A DNA stretch of 35,169 bases from Elusimicrobiota bacterium (GCA_016934855.1 JAFGSA010000036.1:1-35169); one strand, 5' to 3'. Counted from the first letter of the stretch, positions 17,213-27,025 are shown. Translations and numbers: made by a program. Notes: generated from the sequence alone by a model not told the origin.

Positions 17213-18847
17213 TTACATCATCCCCGGCATACCGCCGCCGTACCCGCCGCCCATTGGGGGCATATCCCTTTTCTCTTCGGGTTTATCAGTCACAAGACAC
17301 TCGGTAGTGAGCATCGTCGAGGCAACCGACGCGGCGTTCTCTATTGCCGACCTGGTGACCTTCGCCGGGTCTATTATTCCGGCGGAGACCATGTCCACAT
17401 ACTGGCCGTTCTCCGCGTTGTAACCGGTTCCTTTTTTGCTCTTCCTAACGGTCTCGACGACTATAGAGCCTTCGGCTCCGGCGTTCAGCGCTATCTGCCT
17501 TATCGGGGCTTCGAGAACGCGTCTTACTATGCTTATTCCCACTTCCTCGTCAGCGTCGTCAGCCTTCAGGTCCTTAAGGGCCTCTACGGCATTGAGGAGA
17601 GTGACGCCGCCGCCGGCGACTATCCCTTCCTCGACCGCGGCCCTGGTCGCGTTCACCGCGTCTTCGACCTTGAATTTGCGCGCCTTCATCTCCGTCTCGG
17701 TGGCGGCTCCGACTTTTATGAGGGCTACTCCCCCGACCAGTTTTGCAAGCCTTTCCTCCAGCTTCTCCCGGTCGTAATCGGAATCCGTCTCTTCTATCTG
17801 GGACCTTATCTGTTTCACCCTGGCTTCTATGTCGCTCTTTTTCCCTTCGCCGCCTACTATCGTTGTGTTCTCGTTATCCACCTTGACCCTCTTTGCCTTT
17901 CCGAGCATATTGAGGTCGGCAGACTCGAGCTTTATTCCCAGTTCTTCCGAGATAACCTGTCCGTCGGTAAGTATGGAGATATCCTTGAGCATCTCTTTCC
18001 TTCTGTCTCCGAAACCGGGCGCCTTGACCGCGACGCATTTCAACGTGCCGCGTATCTTATTTACGACAAGGGTCGCAAGCGCTTCTCCCTCAACGTCTTC
18101 GGCTATTATGAGGAACGGCGAACCCGATTTGGCTATCTTCTCAAGAAGCGGCAGCATGTCCTGCATGCTGGATATTTTCTTGTCGGTTATCAGTATATAC
18201 GGATCTTCCAGGACCGCTTCCATCCGCTCGGCATCCGTGACAAAATAGGGCGAAAGATAGCCCCTGTCGAACTGCATACCTTCGACAACCTCATTTGTTG
18301 TCTCCGCCCCTTTTCCTTCTTCCACGGATATCACGCCGTCTTTGCCGACCTTCTCCATGGCTTCGGCTATCAGGTTGCCGATCTCCCTGTCCGCCGCGGA
18401 GATCGATGCTACCTGCGCTATTTCTTCCTTATTCTTTATCTGCTTGGCGTTCTTCTTAATATATTCAACCACCTGCTTCACCGCTTTGTCGATCCCGGAC
18501 TTTATATGCCTGGAATTCGCCCCGGCGGTTATATTCCTGAAACCCTGCTGAACCATCGATCTTCCGAGCACGATCGCTGTCGTGGTGCCGTCTCCGGCCA
18601 CATCGTTCGTCTTGGAAGCGATCTCCTTCAGCAGCTGCGCCCCCATGTTCTCGAATTTGTCTTCGAGCTCTATCTCTTTGGCTATAGTGACGCCGTCCGA
18701 AGAGATGGTCGGGGATCCGAAACTCTTATCGAGGATCACCTGACTTCCCTTGGGTCCCAGCGTTATCTGTACCGCGTTTGCCATTTTATGTACGCCTTCC
18801 AGAAGTGCATGGGAAGCGTCATCATGAAATTTTAACAGTTTTGGCAT
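17213..18847 (-). CDS. groEL: Chaperonin GroEL (Cpn60)
   Basis: 544-residue 60-kDa chaperonin that folds proteins with GroES in an ATP-driven double ring. [13 protein letters not shown] near the N-terminus, the ATP-site [10 protein letters not shown] near residue 86, and the flexible [11 protein letters not shown] tail are present. The apical substrate-binding region and the [12 protein letters not shown] block near residue 400 are intact. The N-terminal segment (SQVILD where many have RNVVLD) is slightly divergent. A strong AGGAGGA site lies before the ATG, 25 bases after groES. It ends in the 17156-17193 terminator. Confidence 0.98.
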   Translation of the reverse strand: MPKLLKFHDDASHALLEGVHKMANAVQITLGPKGSQVILDKSFGSPTISSDGVTIAKEIELEDKFENMGAQLLKEIASKTNDVAGDGTTTAIVLGRSMVQQGFRNITAGANSRHIKSGIDKAVKQVVEYIKKNAKQIKNKEEIAQVASISAADREIGNLIAEAMEKVGKDGVISVEEGKGAETTNEVVEGMQFDRGYLSPYFVTDAERMEAVLEDPYILITDKKISSMQDMLPLLEKIAKSGSPFLIIAEDVEGEALATLVVNKIRGTLKCVAVKAPGFGDRRKEMLKDISILTDGQVISEELGIKLESADLNMLGKAKRVKVDNENTTIVGGEGKKSDIEARVKQIRSQIEETDSDYDREKLEERLAKLVGGVALIKVGAATETEMKARKFKVEDAVNATRAAVEEGIVAGGGVTLLNAVEALKDLKADDADEEVGISIVRRVLEAPIRQIALNAGAEGSIVVETVRKSKKGTGYNAENGQYVDMVSAGIIDPAKVTRSAIENAASVASTMLTTECLVTDKPEEKRDMPPMGGGYGGGMPGMM

Positions 18848-18872
18848 ATTATTATCCTCCTTGTTTATCCTT

Positions 18873-19160
18873 TCAGCTTATTATCCCGAAAATATCGTCT
18901 TCATGCATTACCAGGTACTCGACGTCGCCTATCTTCAGTTCGGTTCCGGAATATTTTCCGTACAGCACTTTGTCTTTTACTTTGACGTTCATGGCGATAC
19001 GTTCGCCCTTGTCGTTGAGCTTTCCCGGACCCACGGCTTCCACGGTACCTTCCTGGGGTTTTTCCTTAGCTGTGTCAGGAATGATTATACCGCCGACCTT
19101 TTCCTCTTTTTTCTCAATAGGTTTCACGAGAACTCTGTCTCCGAGTGGCTTTAGGTTCAT
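18873..19160 (-). CDS. groES: Co-chaperonin GroES (Cpn10)
   Basis: 95-residue lid protein of the GroEL chamber. [14 protein letters not shown] at the start, a mobile loop ([16 protein letters not shown]) and [10 protein letters not shown] are standard. An AAGGAGGAG ribosome site precedes the ATG. The promoter is at 19219-19246. I see no CIRCE operator (no inverted TTAGCACTC/GAGTGCTAA) in the leader, so HrcA control of the usual type is not indicated. Confidence 0.97.
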   Translation of the reverse strand: MNLKPLGDRVLVKPIEKKEEKVGGIIIPDTAKEKPQEGTVEAVGPGKLNDKGERIAMNVKVKDKVLYGKYSGTELKIGDVEYLVMHEDDIFGIIS

Positions 19161-19218
19161 ATCTGTCTCCTCCTTTTAAGCATTTATTCATCCTATATAA
19201 AATAATCCTGAATTTTTA

Positions 19219-19246
19219 AATATAGCAAATTTTTATGTTTTGTCAA
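19219..19246 (-). promoter_or_regulatory. groESL promoter
   Basis: Minus-strand TTGACA (19241-19246), 16-base spacer and TATATT (19219-19224). The -35 hexamer lies inside the last codons of the birA-coaX gene (stop at 19233). The leader would be about 50 bases and carries the groES ribosome site. Confidence 0.7.
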
Positions 19247-20726
19247 GGCCTTTCTTCGCAGCCCATATCACGCCCAGACCTTTGAGCGTTATATCGCGGT
19301 CGACAACGAACCTTTCCAGCATGCCCGGATCGAGTTTTTCCAGGCCGCCGCCGGTTATTATGACCCTGAAATCCGTGTCCCATTCTTTCTTAACCGCTTC
19401 TATTACCGCGTTTATCTGCCCGACAAGAGTAAGGTATAACCCGCTGTTGAGGCTGGATATCGTGTCCTTCCCTATATACTCGGCCGGTCTTTCGAAAGCG
19501 TTGTCCCTGAGCCTGTCCGCTTTCTCGATGAGCGCCTGTTTTATGGAATCTATCCCGGGAGCTATGACGCCGCCCAGGTACTCTCCGCGCCCGGAGACCA
19601 CGTCGAAAGTATTGGCCGTACCCAGGTCTATGACCAGGTTGCTGCCCCCGTAAAAAGTATATGCCGCAACAGCGTTGCATATCCTGTCGGCCCCCACTTC
19701 CTGAGGGTTTTTTACCTTGACTTCTATGTCCGCCGAGGCGGAACAGCCGGCGATTATTATATCGCCGTGTATATTCTTCTCGAGCGCGCTGACAGCCTCT
19801 TTCTCGATCCCCGTCACGACGCACGACAGGCATATGCCGTCCACCTGAGTTTTTTCGCCCCTGATCTTTGTGACGGCATCCGTAAGGCGCCTGCCGTAAT
19901 CTTCGTGAGGCCTCGTGGGTATGAATCCGGTCCTTCCTACTCCCCCTGATCCTATGATGCCTATATGCGTGTACGTATTGCCTATATCTACGGTGATGAT
20001 CGGTTTCAGAGGGTACACTCCCTTCTTCAGCTCCACCAGCTGCCCGCCCATGACCTTCTCGGTCTTTCCGTCAGCCGTGAGCAGCAGGAGCCTGCCTTCC
20101 GTATCAATACCCAGGACTTTTCCCTCGGCATTATTAACCTTCACTTTTTTATCCCTTATGCTCAGCCTGCTGTTAAGATCCTCGTTTTCTCTTGCGAAAA
20201 GAGCCCCGTCTTCGATAATCTTTTTGAGGTTTGCCGTAAAACTCCCGATAAATTCTTTTTTGTCTATGCTGCATACGGCCAGAGTGTCACGCAGGCCCTG
20301 AGGGTACTGTCCTGCATCCTCGGCCGTATTTATCCCGACTCCTACGGCCGCCCATTCATCAGAGAGTATTTCTGCTATTATACCTCCCGCTTTTTTGCCG
20401 CCGAGCATGATGTCATTAGGCCATTTCCAGCAGGCGTCAGGAACCCTGACGAGCAGCGACTCGAGCGCCGCGTAAAGGGCATACATCCCCAGCATCTGCC
20501 TGTTCGTGCCGAACCTTACCAGCACGGAGAAATACAGGCCCCCGTCCGGAGACTCCCACCTGCTGCCTCTCCTGCCGTACCCTTTTTCCTGCGAATCGGC
20601 GATCACCAGCGACTCCGCCGCGCCTTCCACGAATATTTCCCTGACCCTTTCCTGGGTTGATCCGATTTTCCTGTATATCTCGGTCCTGTCGCCGAAAATA
20701 TATTCGGTTTTGAGCGTTTTATCCAT
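19233..20726 (-). CDS. birA-coaX: Fused biotin-protein ligase and type III pantothenate kinase
   Basis: 497 residues joining two cofactor enzymes. Residues 1-235 are a BirA without the N-terminal DNA-binding domain: KGYGRRGSRWESP (48-60), CWKWPNDIM and Lys112 in GKKAGGI form the biotinyl-AMP site, and the C-terminal SH3-like cap follows. Residues 240-497 are CoaX, phosphorylating pantothenate with ATP: VDIGNTYTHIG (Asp247), VGADRICNA (344-352), DLGTANTFDVV (367-377) and GGVIAPGI. The frame is open across the joint. Similar fusions are known in Neisseria and some other bacteria. Lacking the HTH, it cannot repress biotin genes as E. coli BirA does. Its start overlaps the nadC end by eight bases. 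Confidence 0.94.
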   Translation of the reverse strand: MDKTLKTEYIFGDRTEIYRKIGSTQERVREIFVEGAAESLVIADSQEKGYGRRGSRWESPDGGLYFSVLVRFGTNRQMLGMYALYAALESLLVRVPDACWKWPNDIMLGGKKAGGIIAEILSDEWAAVGVGINTAEDAGQYPQGLRDTLAVCSIDKKEFIGSFTANLKKIIEDGALFARENEDLNSRLSIRDKKVKVNNAEGKVLGIDTEGRLLLLTADGKTEKVMGGQLVELKKGVYPLKPIITVDIGNTYTHIGIIGSGGVGRTGFIPTRPHEDYGRRLTDAVTKIRGEKTQVDGICLSCVVTGIEKEAVSALEKNIHGDIIIAGCSASADIEVKVKNPQEVGADRICNAVAAYTFYGGSNLVIDLGTANTFDVVSGRGEYLGGVIAPGIDSIKQALIEKADRLRDNAFERPAEYIGKDTISSLNSGLYLTLVGQINAVIEAVKKEWDTDFRVIITGGGLEKLDPGMLERFVVDRDITLKGLGVIWAAKKGLDKT

Positions 20727-21588
20727 TTTTTATAATAAGGCTGAAATCCAGCGCCGCTGCCGAATGAGTTATGGCTCCGACAGATATGCGGTCCGCTCCC
20801 GCGGCAGCGATCTCCGCTACGTTATCCAGGTTCACGCCGCCCGACACTTCGATCTGCATGCCCGGGGCCGACCTGTCCACCATACTGCGGGCTTTTTTGA
20901 TGTCTTCCAGGCTGAAATCGTCCAGCAGCACGATATCGGGACCGCAATTGACGGTCTCTTCGAGCTGCTTCAGGTTTTCCACCTCCAGTTCGACAGTCAC
21001 TTTGCGGGGTGTCTTCTCCCGTATAACGGAGATCACTTCTCCGATCTTCCTGCCCGCCGCGAAAAGATGGTTCTCCTTGATGAGAACGTGCTCGGACAGA
21101 TCCATCCTGTGGTTGAACCCTCCCCCGGTCCTGACCGCATATTTATCAAGTATCCTGAACCCGGGGAGTGTCTTCCTGGTGTCCATTATGCGGCAGCGCG
21201 GATTCTCTTTTCGGGCCGCTTCGGCGAATCTGGATGTCAAAGTGGACACGCCGGACATATGCGAAAGAAAGTTGAGCGCGGTCCTTTCCGCGGCAAGGAT
21301 GTCTGCGGGCGCTCCTTCTATGACCATAATGTTATCCCCCTCTTTCACCCTGGAACCGTCCTTTATCAGTATGGATGCTGCCGTTTCCGAGGAGATTTCC
21401 CTGAAAACCCGGACCGCCACTTCCGTGCCGCAGAGGATTCCCCCTTCCTTGGCAATAATCGCGGCTTTTACCCGGCCGGGGCCGAATTCCATACCTGCTG
21501 AGGTTATGTCATCCCATGCCCCGTCCTCTTCCAGAGCGGACCGTATTAATCTGCCCGTGTTTTCGTCGGTTACGAAGTCGTGTCTCAT
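20719..21588 (-). CDS. nadC: Quinolinate phosphoribosyltransferase (NadC)
   Basis: 289-residue enzyme making nicotinate mononucleotide from quinolinate and PRPP in NAD synthesis. DTRKTLPGFRILDKYAVRTG and GGGFNHRMDLSEHVLIKENH carry the substrate-binding Arg, His and Lys residues; VELEVENLKQL, DIVLLDD and EVSGGVNLDN complete the barrel. Normal length. The ATG at 21588 lies six bases after the uvrB stop with only a weak ribosome site, so it is probably coupled. No nadA or nadB in the window. Confidence 0.96.
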   Translation of the reverse strand: MRHDFVTDENTGRLIRSALEEDGAWDDITSAGMEFGPGRVKAAIIAKEGGILCGTEVAVRVFREISSETAASILIKDGSRVKEGDNIMVIEGAPADILAAERTALNFLSHMSGVSTLTSRFAEAARKENPRCRIMDTRKTLPGFRILDKYAVRTGGGFNHRMDLSEHVLIKENHLFAAGRKIGEVISVIREKTPRKVTVELEVENLKQLEETVNCGPDIVLLDDFSLEDIKKARSMVDRSAPGMQIEVSGGVNLDNVAEIAAAGADRISVGAITHSAAALDFSLIIKNG

Positions 21589-21594
21589 AGCACT

Positions 21595-23586
21595 CTATTT
21601 TTTTCTGCGGGATTTTTCCCTGATCTCCGAGATCCTGTCGCGTATAGCAATCGCGAGTTCGAAGTCCAGCATATCCGCTGCCTCTTTCATCTCCTTCTCC
21701 ATCCTCTCTATGATGCTGCCTGCCGACTCCGGGTCATCGGGATCCCAGCCGGCCTCGCTCACATATCTGAATGCTTCCTTCCTGGCGGCGCCGGAAAACT
21801 CCTGATCCTCTCTTATAGCCTTTATTATCGTCCTGGGAGTGATATTGTGTTCGATGTTATACCTGGACTGTTTCTCCCTCCTGCGGTCCATCTCCCTCAT
21901 CGCCCTCTCCATCGACCCCGTGACCCTGTCCGCATACATGATGACCCTTCCTTCGACATTCCTCGCAACCCGGCCGCACACCTGGATAAGAGAAGTCTCG
22001 CTCCGCAGGAACCCTTCCTTGTCGGCATCCAGGATGGCCACGAGAGTCACTTCGGGAAGATCGAGCCCCTCCCTCAGGAGGTTTACTCCGACAAGGCAGT
22101 CGAATTCTCCTTTTCTCAAGTCTTTTAGTATATCAATTCTCTCGAGCGTGTCAATTTCGGAATGGAGGTATCTCACCCTGATATTCTTCCTTTCCATGTA
22201 TTCGCTCAGGTCTTCGGCCATCTTCTTGGTAAGTGTCGTTACCAGCACCCTCTGTCTGCCCGAAGCCCTCTTCTTCACTTCCTTGATCAGGTCCTCCACC
22301 TGTCCGGCGACCGGCCTCACTTCTACCAGGGGATCTACAAGTCCGGTGGGCCTGATTATGAGCTCCGCCGCCCGCCCTCCTGATTTTTCCATCTCGTACG
22401 CGCCGGGAGTGGCGGATACGCATATGCACTTGTCGAGCAGCTCTTCGAATTCGCCGAATTTCAGCGGCCTGTTGTCTATGGCTGACGGGAGCCTGAAACC
22501 GTGCTCGACCAGCACTTTTTTCCGGGAATAATCGCCGGCATACATACCCCTTACCTGCGGTAAAGTGACATGCGATTCGTCTATGATGGTCAAGAACTCA
22601 TCCGGGAAATAGTTTATAAGACAGTCAGGAGGCCGGCCGGGAGCCCTCCCCGTCAGATGTCTCGAATAGTTCTCTATCCCCTGGCAGTATCCCGTTTCCC
22701 GGAGCATTTCCATATCGTACTCGGTCCTCATCTGGAGCCTCTGGGCTTCGAGGTATTTCCTGCCGGCACGAAGTTCCTCCAGCCTTTCTTCCAGTTCTTT
22801 TTTTATGGAACCCAGCGCGCGGTCTATCGTGGCTTTCTTCGTCACGAAATGAGTCGCCGGGTATATGACATACCTGTCGTAACTTCCTTTTTTCAAGCCG
22901 CTGACGGGATCTATGGACTGGATATCGGTTATCCTGTCATCTTCAAGCCTTATCCTGACCGCCTCGTCCCTGGTATACGCCGGATAAACATCGACCACGG
23001 GCCCCCTTACCCGGAAAACTCCTCTCGTGAACTCGATATCGTTCCTGGAATACTGTATGGCGGCCAGGTCCTCGCAGAGATCCTTCCGCTCGTATTTCTT
23101 TTCCTTATTGACTACCACGAGCGTTTCCTCGAGCTCCCCGGGACTCCCTATTCCGTATATGCAGGATACGGAAGCCACCACGATCACGTCCCTCCTGCTC
23201 ATGAGCGACGAAGTAGCCTTGAGCCTGAGCTGGTCTATCCTCTCGTTTATGGATGAGTCTTTTTCTATATATATGTCCTTATGAGGGATATATGCTTCCG
23301 GCTGATAATAATCGTAGTAAGAAACAAAGTATTCTACGGCGTTCTCCGGGAAAAAAGATTTGAATTCGCTGTAGAGCTGGGCCGTGAGCGTCTTGTTGTG
23401 GGATATCACAAGTGCGGGCAGCTGCACTTCCTGTATTACCCTGGCGACGGTATACGTCTTACCCGAACCCGTTACCCCCAGAAGCACCTGGTTCCTGCGG
23501 TTTTCCCTGATGTTGGAGACTAGCTCCCTTATGGCCCTGGACTGGTCCCCCCTGTCCTTAAAATCGGAGACTATTCTGAAAACCAA
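21595..23586 (-). CDS. uvrB: UvrABC excinuclease subunit B
   Basis: 663-residue damage-verification helicase of nucleotide excision repair. Walker A GVTGSGKT (37-44), the beta-hairpin SYYDYYQPEAYIP (89-101), DESH (336-339), the SATPG motif and the helicase-C block GVNLLREGLDLPEVTLVAILDADKEGFLR are present. The UVR motif that contacts UvrC forms the last 40 residues. The start is TTG at 23586, directly before the first conserved strand, and overlaps surE by 16 bases; no ATG or GTG is nearby. Length matches the family. Confidence 0.97.
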   Translation of the reverse strand: MVFRIVSDFKDRGDQSRAIRELVSNIRENRRNQVLLGVTGSGKTYTVARVIQEVQLPALVISHNKTLTAQLYSEFKSFFPENAVEYFVSYYDYYQPEAYIPHKDIYIEKDSSINERIDQLRLKATSSLMSRRDVIVVASVSCIYGIGSPGELEETLVVVNKEKKYERKDLCEDLAAIQYSRNDIEFTRGVFRVRGPVVDVYPAYTRDEAVRIRLEDDRITDIQSIDPVSGLKKGSYDRYVIYPATHFVTKKATIDRALGSIKKELEERLEELRAGRKYLEAQRLQMRTEYDMEMLRETGYCQGIENYSRHLTGRAPGRPPDCLINYFPDEFLTIIDESHVTLPQVRGMYAGDYSRKKVLVEHGFRLPSAIDNRPLKFGEFEELLDKCICVSATPGAYEMEKSGGRAAELIIRPTGLVDPLVEVRPVAGQVEDLIKEVKKRASGRQRVLVTTLTKKMAEDLSEYMERKNIRVRYLHSEIDTLERIDILKDLRKGEFDCLVGVNLLREGLDLPEVTLVAILDADKEGFLRSETSLIQVCGRVARNVEGRVIMYADRVTGSMERAMREMDRRREKQSRYNIEHNITPRTIIKAIREDQEFSGAARKEAFRYVSEAGWDPDDPESAGSIIERMEKEMKEAADMLDFELAIAIRDRISEIREKSRRKK

Positions 23587-24317
23587 GTTCTGTATTTTTC
23601 AAGAAGCCCGCGATCTGTATAGTCCATCGTAAGCGGAGTCAGCGAAGCATAGTCTTCGGATACCGCCTTCAGGTCCGTATCATCCGCGAGTATCCCGTCA
23701 AGTTTATCTCCCAGTATCCAGTAATATTTCCTGCCTATCGGGTCTTTTCTCTCGACCACTTTTCTGTCGTATATGCGGACGCCCAGCCTGGTGATCTTTA
23801 TGCCCTTCACCCTGCCGGTCCCGATATCTGGTATGTTCAGGTTCAGGAACTTCCTCTCAGGCAGCCCGTTATCCAGTACTTTCTCAATGACCCTGTACGT
23901 TATATCGACGGCCTGACTGTAATTCCTGGTGTTCCCGGCAACGAGGCTGGAGGCGACCGCGGGTATTCCCAGGTGCGCGGCTTCCCTTGCACCCGCCACC
24001 GTTCCCGAATAGTTTACGTCATCGCCCAGATTAGCCCCCTCGTTGATCCCGGAAAGGACTATATCCACGTCGTCTTCCATCACCGTGAGCACGCCTACTC
24101 TCACCGAGTCCGCCGTGGTCCCGGTGACCGAGTACTTGTCTGAATCGAGCTTATTGAGCCTTACGGGTTTATGCAGAGTGATTGAGTTGCCCATGGCGTT
24201 TCTCGGCGCGTCGGGGACGACTATCGTCACCTTTCCCATACGGGAAAACTTCTCCCTCATGAGATCCAGCACCGGGGCCCTTATACCGTCATCGTTTGTT
24301 ATCAGAATCTTCTTCAT
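23571..24317 (-). CDS. surE: 5'/3'-nucleotidase SurE
   Basis: 248-residue SurE, a metal-dependent phosphatase acting on nucleoside monophosphates. ITNDDG (Asp8, Asp9) and GINEGANLGDDVNYSGTVAGA are the signature metal and phosphate-binding motifs; GNSITL and GIPAVASS also fit. Its ATG overlaps the yjbQ stop by four bases (ATGA), and it overlaps uvrB at the other end, so translation of the operon is coupled. Confidence 0.96.
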   Translation of the reverse strand: MKKILITNDDGIRAPVLDLMREKFSRMGKVTIVVPDAPRNAMGNSITLHKPVRLNKLDSDKYSVTGTTADSVRVGVLTVMEDDVDIVLSGINEGANLGDDVNYSGTVAGAREAAHLGIPAVASSLVAGNTRNYSQAVDITYRVIEKVLDNGLPERKFLNLNIPDIGTGRVKGIKITRLGVRIYDRKVVERKDPIGRKYYWILGDKLDGILADDTDLKAVSEDYASLTPLTMDYTDRGLLEKYRTWFSE

Positions 24318-24721
24318 GATTTTTTCCCGTCAGTTATCTCTATCCATACCTTCCGGCTGCGCGGGCCGTCGAATTCGCAGAAGAACACAGACTGCCATGT
24401 GCCGAGCTTGAGATCGCCGCCGGCGGCCGTTATGCTGACCGAAGACCCCATAAGGGAAGACTTTATATGGGCTGCGGAATTCCCTTCGGAATGCCTGTAC
24501 GCCGGGTGCTGCCAGGGGACCATCCGCTCCAGCGCCGCCTGTATATCGCGGATCACGTCCGGGTCGGCGTTCTCGTTTATCGTTATTCCGGCGGTCGTAT
24601 GAGGGACAAATACCGTGACGATACCTTCTTCAATACCCGAAGATGTCAGCGCCTTCCTTATTTCTCCCGTAATATCCAGGAATTCGCTTCTCTGCGTCGT
24701 TCTGACATTAAAAGTCATCAT
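24314..24721 (-). CDS. YjbQ/UPF0047 family protein (copy 2)
   Basis: 135-residue YjbQ protein of the standard clade: VPHTTAGITINENADPDV, YRHSEGNSAAHIKSS, LKLGTWQSVFFCEFDGPRSRKV. I place the start at the ATG at 24721, which overlaps the murI stop as ATGATGA; a second ATG follows immediately. A longer open frame reaching upstream to 25051 lies inside murI and is not coding. Compared with copy 1 (2238-2651) it keeps the INENADP and LGTWQ forms of the motifs, so the two probably differ in substrate. Related proteins are annotated as thiamine-phosphate synthase-like. Confidence 0.92.
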   Translation of the reverse strand: MMTFNVRTTQRSEFLDITGEIRKALTSSGIEEGIVTVFVPHTTAGITINENADPDVIRDIQAALERMVPWQHPAYRHSEGNSAAHIKSSLMGSSVSITAAGGDLKLGTWQSVFFCEFDGPRSRKVWIEITDGKKS

Positions 24722-25506
24722 ATCTCTATCTTTTTCACTGTTTCTATCCCGCGGCCCAGGAAAAGGGAACTTTTTTCCCTGAAAAGTTCCGGCGCGTCGC
24801 TCACGTAGAAATCGGATGCGGCGGTCCCTGAAGAATCTCCGGACAGGCCCGATTCCTGCATGGTCTTTTCCACTGCCTTGGCCACTTCCATGGCCGAATC
24901 GATTATCCTGACATCCCGGCCGACGACGCGCGATATCACTCCCTTTATCAGAGGATAATGCGTACAGGCGAGTATCAGCGCTTCGATGCTGTCCCTGATA
25001 TCCGAAAGATATATGCCCGCTATCAGTTCGGTCACCTCGTGCTCGATCCACCCTTCCTCTACCAGAGGGACGAAAAGCGGACAGGCTTTAGGGTATATTC
25101 TCACGTCCCTTTTCTTTTCCTTGATCTGTTTCTGGTAGACCCCGCTTTTTATCGTGCCGTAGGTCCCGATTATACCTATAGCGTCTTTAGCCGAATCGAC
25201 GGCCGCTTCTACTCCGGATTCGACGACCCCGATCACGGGGAAATCCATCTTCTCCTTGAGTATCCCCAGTGAATATACGCTGGCAGTGTTACAGGCGACC
25301 ACCATGAGCTTCACTCCTTTTTCTCTGAAGAAATCCGCGATCGAGAGCGAATATTTGATAATCGATTCCGGGGATTTGTTTCCGTAGGGAAGATGGGCGG
25401 TGTCGCCGAAATATATTATGTTCTCCCCGGGCAGCCTTTTCCTGACCGCATCGAGCACCGTCAACCCGCCCATTCCGGAGTCGAATATTCCTATTGGTTC
25501 ATTCAT
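24718..25506 (-). CDS. murI: Glutamate racemase
   Basis: 262-residue enzyme making D-glutamate for peptidoglycan. The two catalytic cysteines are in ACNTAS (Cys72) and ACTHYPL (Cys181); FDSGMGGLTV (Asp9) and YFGDTAHLPYG are typical. It overlaps the amidase gene upstream by eight bases and the yjbQ gene downstream by four. The pairing of a murein precursor enzyme with a murein amidase is functionally sensible. Confidence 0.97.
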   Translation of the reverse strand: MNEPIGIFDSGMGGLTVLDAVRKRLPGENIIYFGDTAHLPYGNKSPESIIKYSLSIADFFREKGVKLMVVACNTASVYSLGILKEKMDFPVIGVVESGVEAAVDSAKDAIGIIGTYGTIKSGVYQKQIKEKKRDVRIYPKACPLFVPLVEEGWIEHEVTELIAGIYLSDIRDSIEALILACTHYPLIKGVISRVVGRDVRIIDSAMEVAKAVEKTMQESGLSGDSSGTAASDFYVSDAPELFREKSSLFLGRGIETVKKIEI

Positions 25507-27025
25507 TCTGTGTCAACCACCTTTTATAATCACTGACCGCTCTCGTTACGGCGTCCGCCACGCCTTCCTGGAAGCTGTCCGAATTCAGGAGTTTTTCCTC
25601 TTTCTTGTTGGAAAGAAACGCCACTTCCACGAGTACAGCAGGCATCCTCGCTCCTTTCATGACATAAAAACCTGCCTGTTTGACGCCCCTGTCCACAAGA
25701 CCTGTCTTTCTGATTACGCATTTATCCATAAAACTGCAGAGCTCGCTCGATTCGTTCATGAACTGGTTCATTGTGAGCGACCATAATATTTTTGAGAGCC
25801 TGGTCGTCCCGGCAGAACTCTCTTCCATCGCCATGACCGAATTCTCCATGTTTGCCACCGCCTCCGCCTCCCGGTCGGAAGCGTCTCCGGAAAGGAAATA
25901 CACCTCGAAACCGTTGCTTTTCGGGTTCATCGCGGCATTCGTGTGTATCGATATGAATATATCGGCGTTCTTTGAGTTGGCCATGCCTATCCTCTCAGAG
26001 AGAGGGACGAAATAATCGTGGGTCCTGGTCAGTATCGTCCTTATTTTAAGATCCTTTTTTATCTTCCTGGCGACTTTTTCCGCTATGCTAAGCGTTATAT
26101 CCTTCTCCCTTGTCCCTCTGGGCCCTATCGCTCCGGGGTCTTTCCCACCGTGCCCCGGGTCTATGACGATCAGCTTGATGTCTTTAAGCTCCATCTTCCC
26201 TTTTTTCAGCGGGCCGGCCGGAACCGGAGGCAGCGCTTCCTTCTTTTCCTGCACAGCCTCTTTTATCTTTTTTTCTATGTCTATCACTACCCGCACGGGA
26301 CTGGGATACTTCATTACTTTTACTTCGCCCGCATCATCCTGAAGTCCGATGCTGAAGACCGCTCCTTCGCCGGATGCTGCTATAGCGACTGACTCGACCA
26401 CCCCGTCGGCTATGCTTATATCTTCGAACGGAACAGTAAACACGCCGTTCTTTATCTTAACGGTCACCGTCCTGTCTTTTTCGCCGTACTCATACTCCAG
26501 ATCCTGCGTGAGCTCTACCACCACCCTGGTGTAACTGTCATAAGTATACGCCCTGACATCCGATATATTTCCCTTGTAGGATATGGAAAGAGCCCTTTTA
26601 TCGTAAGACCAGTGCACCTGGGCTCCCACAACGGCCTCGAAAGCCCTTGTTATGACCGCCTCCAGGGGTATATAGGAATGCCCCTCTATTATCCTGGGGC
26701 TTTTCATCATCTTTCTTTTGATGCCGTCTATTACGACATACTCGCTCCCTATCACGAATTTAACTTCTACGGGACTGGCAGGTTCGCCCCACTTCAGAAC
26801 GAGCTCCTTGGAATCCGCGTCATAGCTGATGCCGGCGCCGAAAATATCGGCCACGTCCCTGGCCTGAAGATACCCCATCTTTTTGAGGAGATGGAGCTCG
26901 ACCGTTTTTTCGGGACGGCCGTCCCTGACGACGCTTATCTCGAGTTTATCCTGGGCAGACAAAACCGCGGTGCATATAAAAAGCAGCGCAGCGCTCACTA
27001 TGATCCGGTGCTTTTGCATATTCAT
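25499..27025 (-). CDS. N-acetylmuramoyl-L-alanine amidase with AMIN domain
   Basis: 508-residue exported cell-wall hydrolase (AmiC-like, Amidase_3). Signal peptide 1-24 (LFICTAVLSAQ), then a copper-amine-oxidase-N-like stalk domain (about 28-150, with SYIPLEAV), an AMIN domain (about 155-255) that targets such enzymes to the wall or septum, a Lys/Pro linker, and the zinc amidase domain (about 283-505). Zinc ligands and the catalytic residue are visible: His292 in DPGHGG, Glu307 in TREKD, His361 in SIHTNA and Glu467 in VEVAFLSN. It would cleave the amide linking stem peptide to MurNAc. Start is either ATG 27025 or ATG 27019; an AAAGGT site fits the second better. First gene of the murI-surE-uvrB operon. 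Confidence 0.93.
   Translation of the reverse strand: MNMQKHRIIVSAALLFICTAVLSAQDKLEISVVRDGRPEKTVELHLLKKMGYLQARDVADIFGAGISYDADSKELVLKWGEPASPVEVKFVIGSEYVVIDGIKRKMMKSPRIIEGHSYIPLEAVITRAFEAVVGAQVHWSYDKRALSISYKGNISDVRAYTYDSYTRVVVELTQDLEYEYGEKDRTVTVKIKNGVFTVPFEDISIADGVVESVAIAASGEGAVFSIGLQDDAGEVKVMKYPSPVRVVIDIEKKIKEAVQEKKEALPPVPAGPLKKGKMELKDIKLIVIDPGHGGKDPGAIGPRGTREKDITLSIAEKVARKIKKDLKIRTILTRTHDYFVPLSERIGMANSKNADIFISIHTNAAMNPKSNGFEVYFLSGDASDREAEAVANMENSVMAMEESSAGTTRLSKILWSLTMNQFMNESSELCSFMDKCVIRKTGLVDRGVKQAGFYVMKGARMPAVLVEVAFLSNKKEEKLLNSDSFQEGVADAVTRAVSDYKRWLTQNE

Noticed and set aside
17147..18835. 562-residue plus-strand open frame
   Set aside because: Antisense shadow of groEL; no family resemblance, rich in Tyr/His/Arg as expected from the reversed codons.
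19161..19232. CIRCE/HrcA operator in front of groES
   Set aside because: No TTAGCACTC or its inverted partner, even allowing mismatches, in the leader.
24722..25051. N-terminal extension of the second yjbQ frame
   Set aside because: The extension lies within murI, is low in family signal, and the ATGATGA overlap at 24721 gives a natural start.
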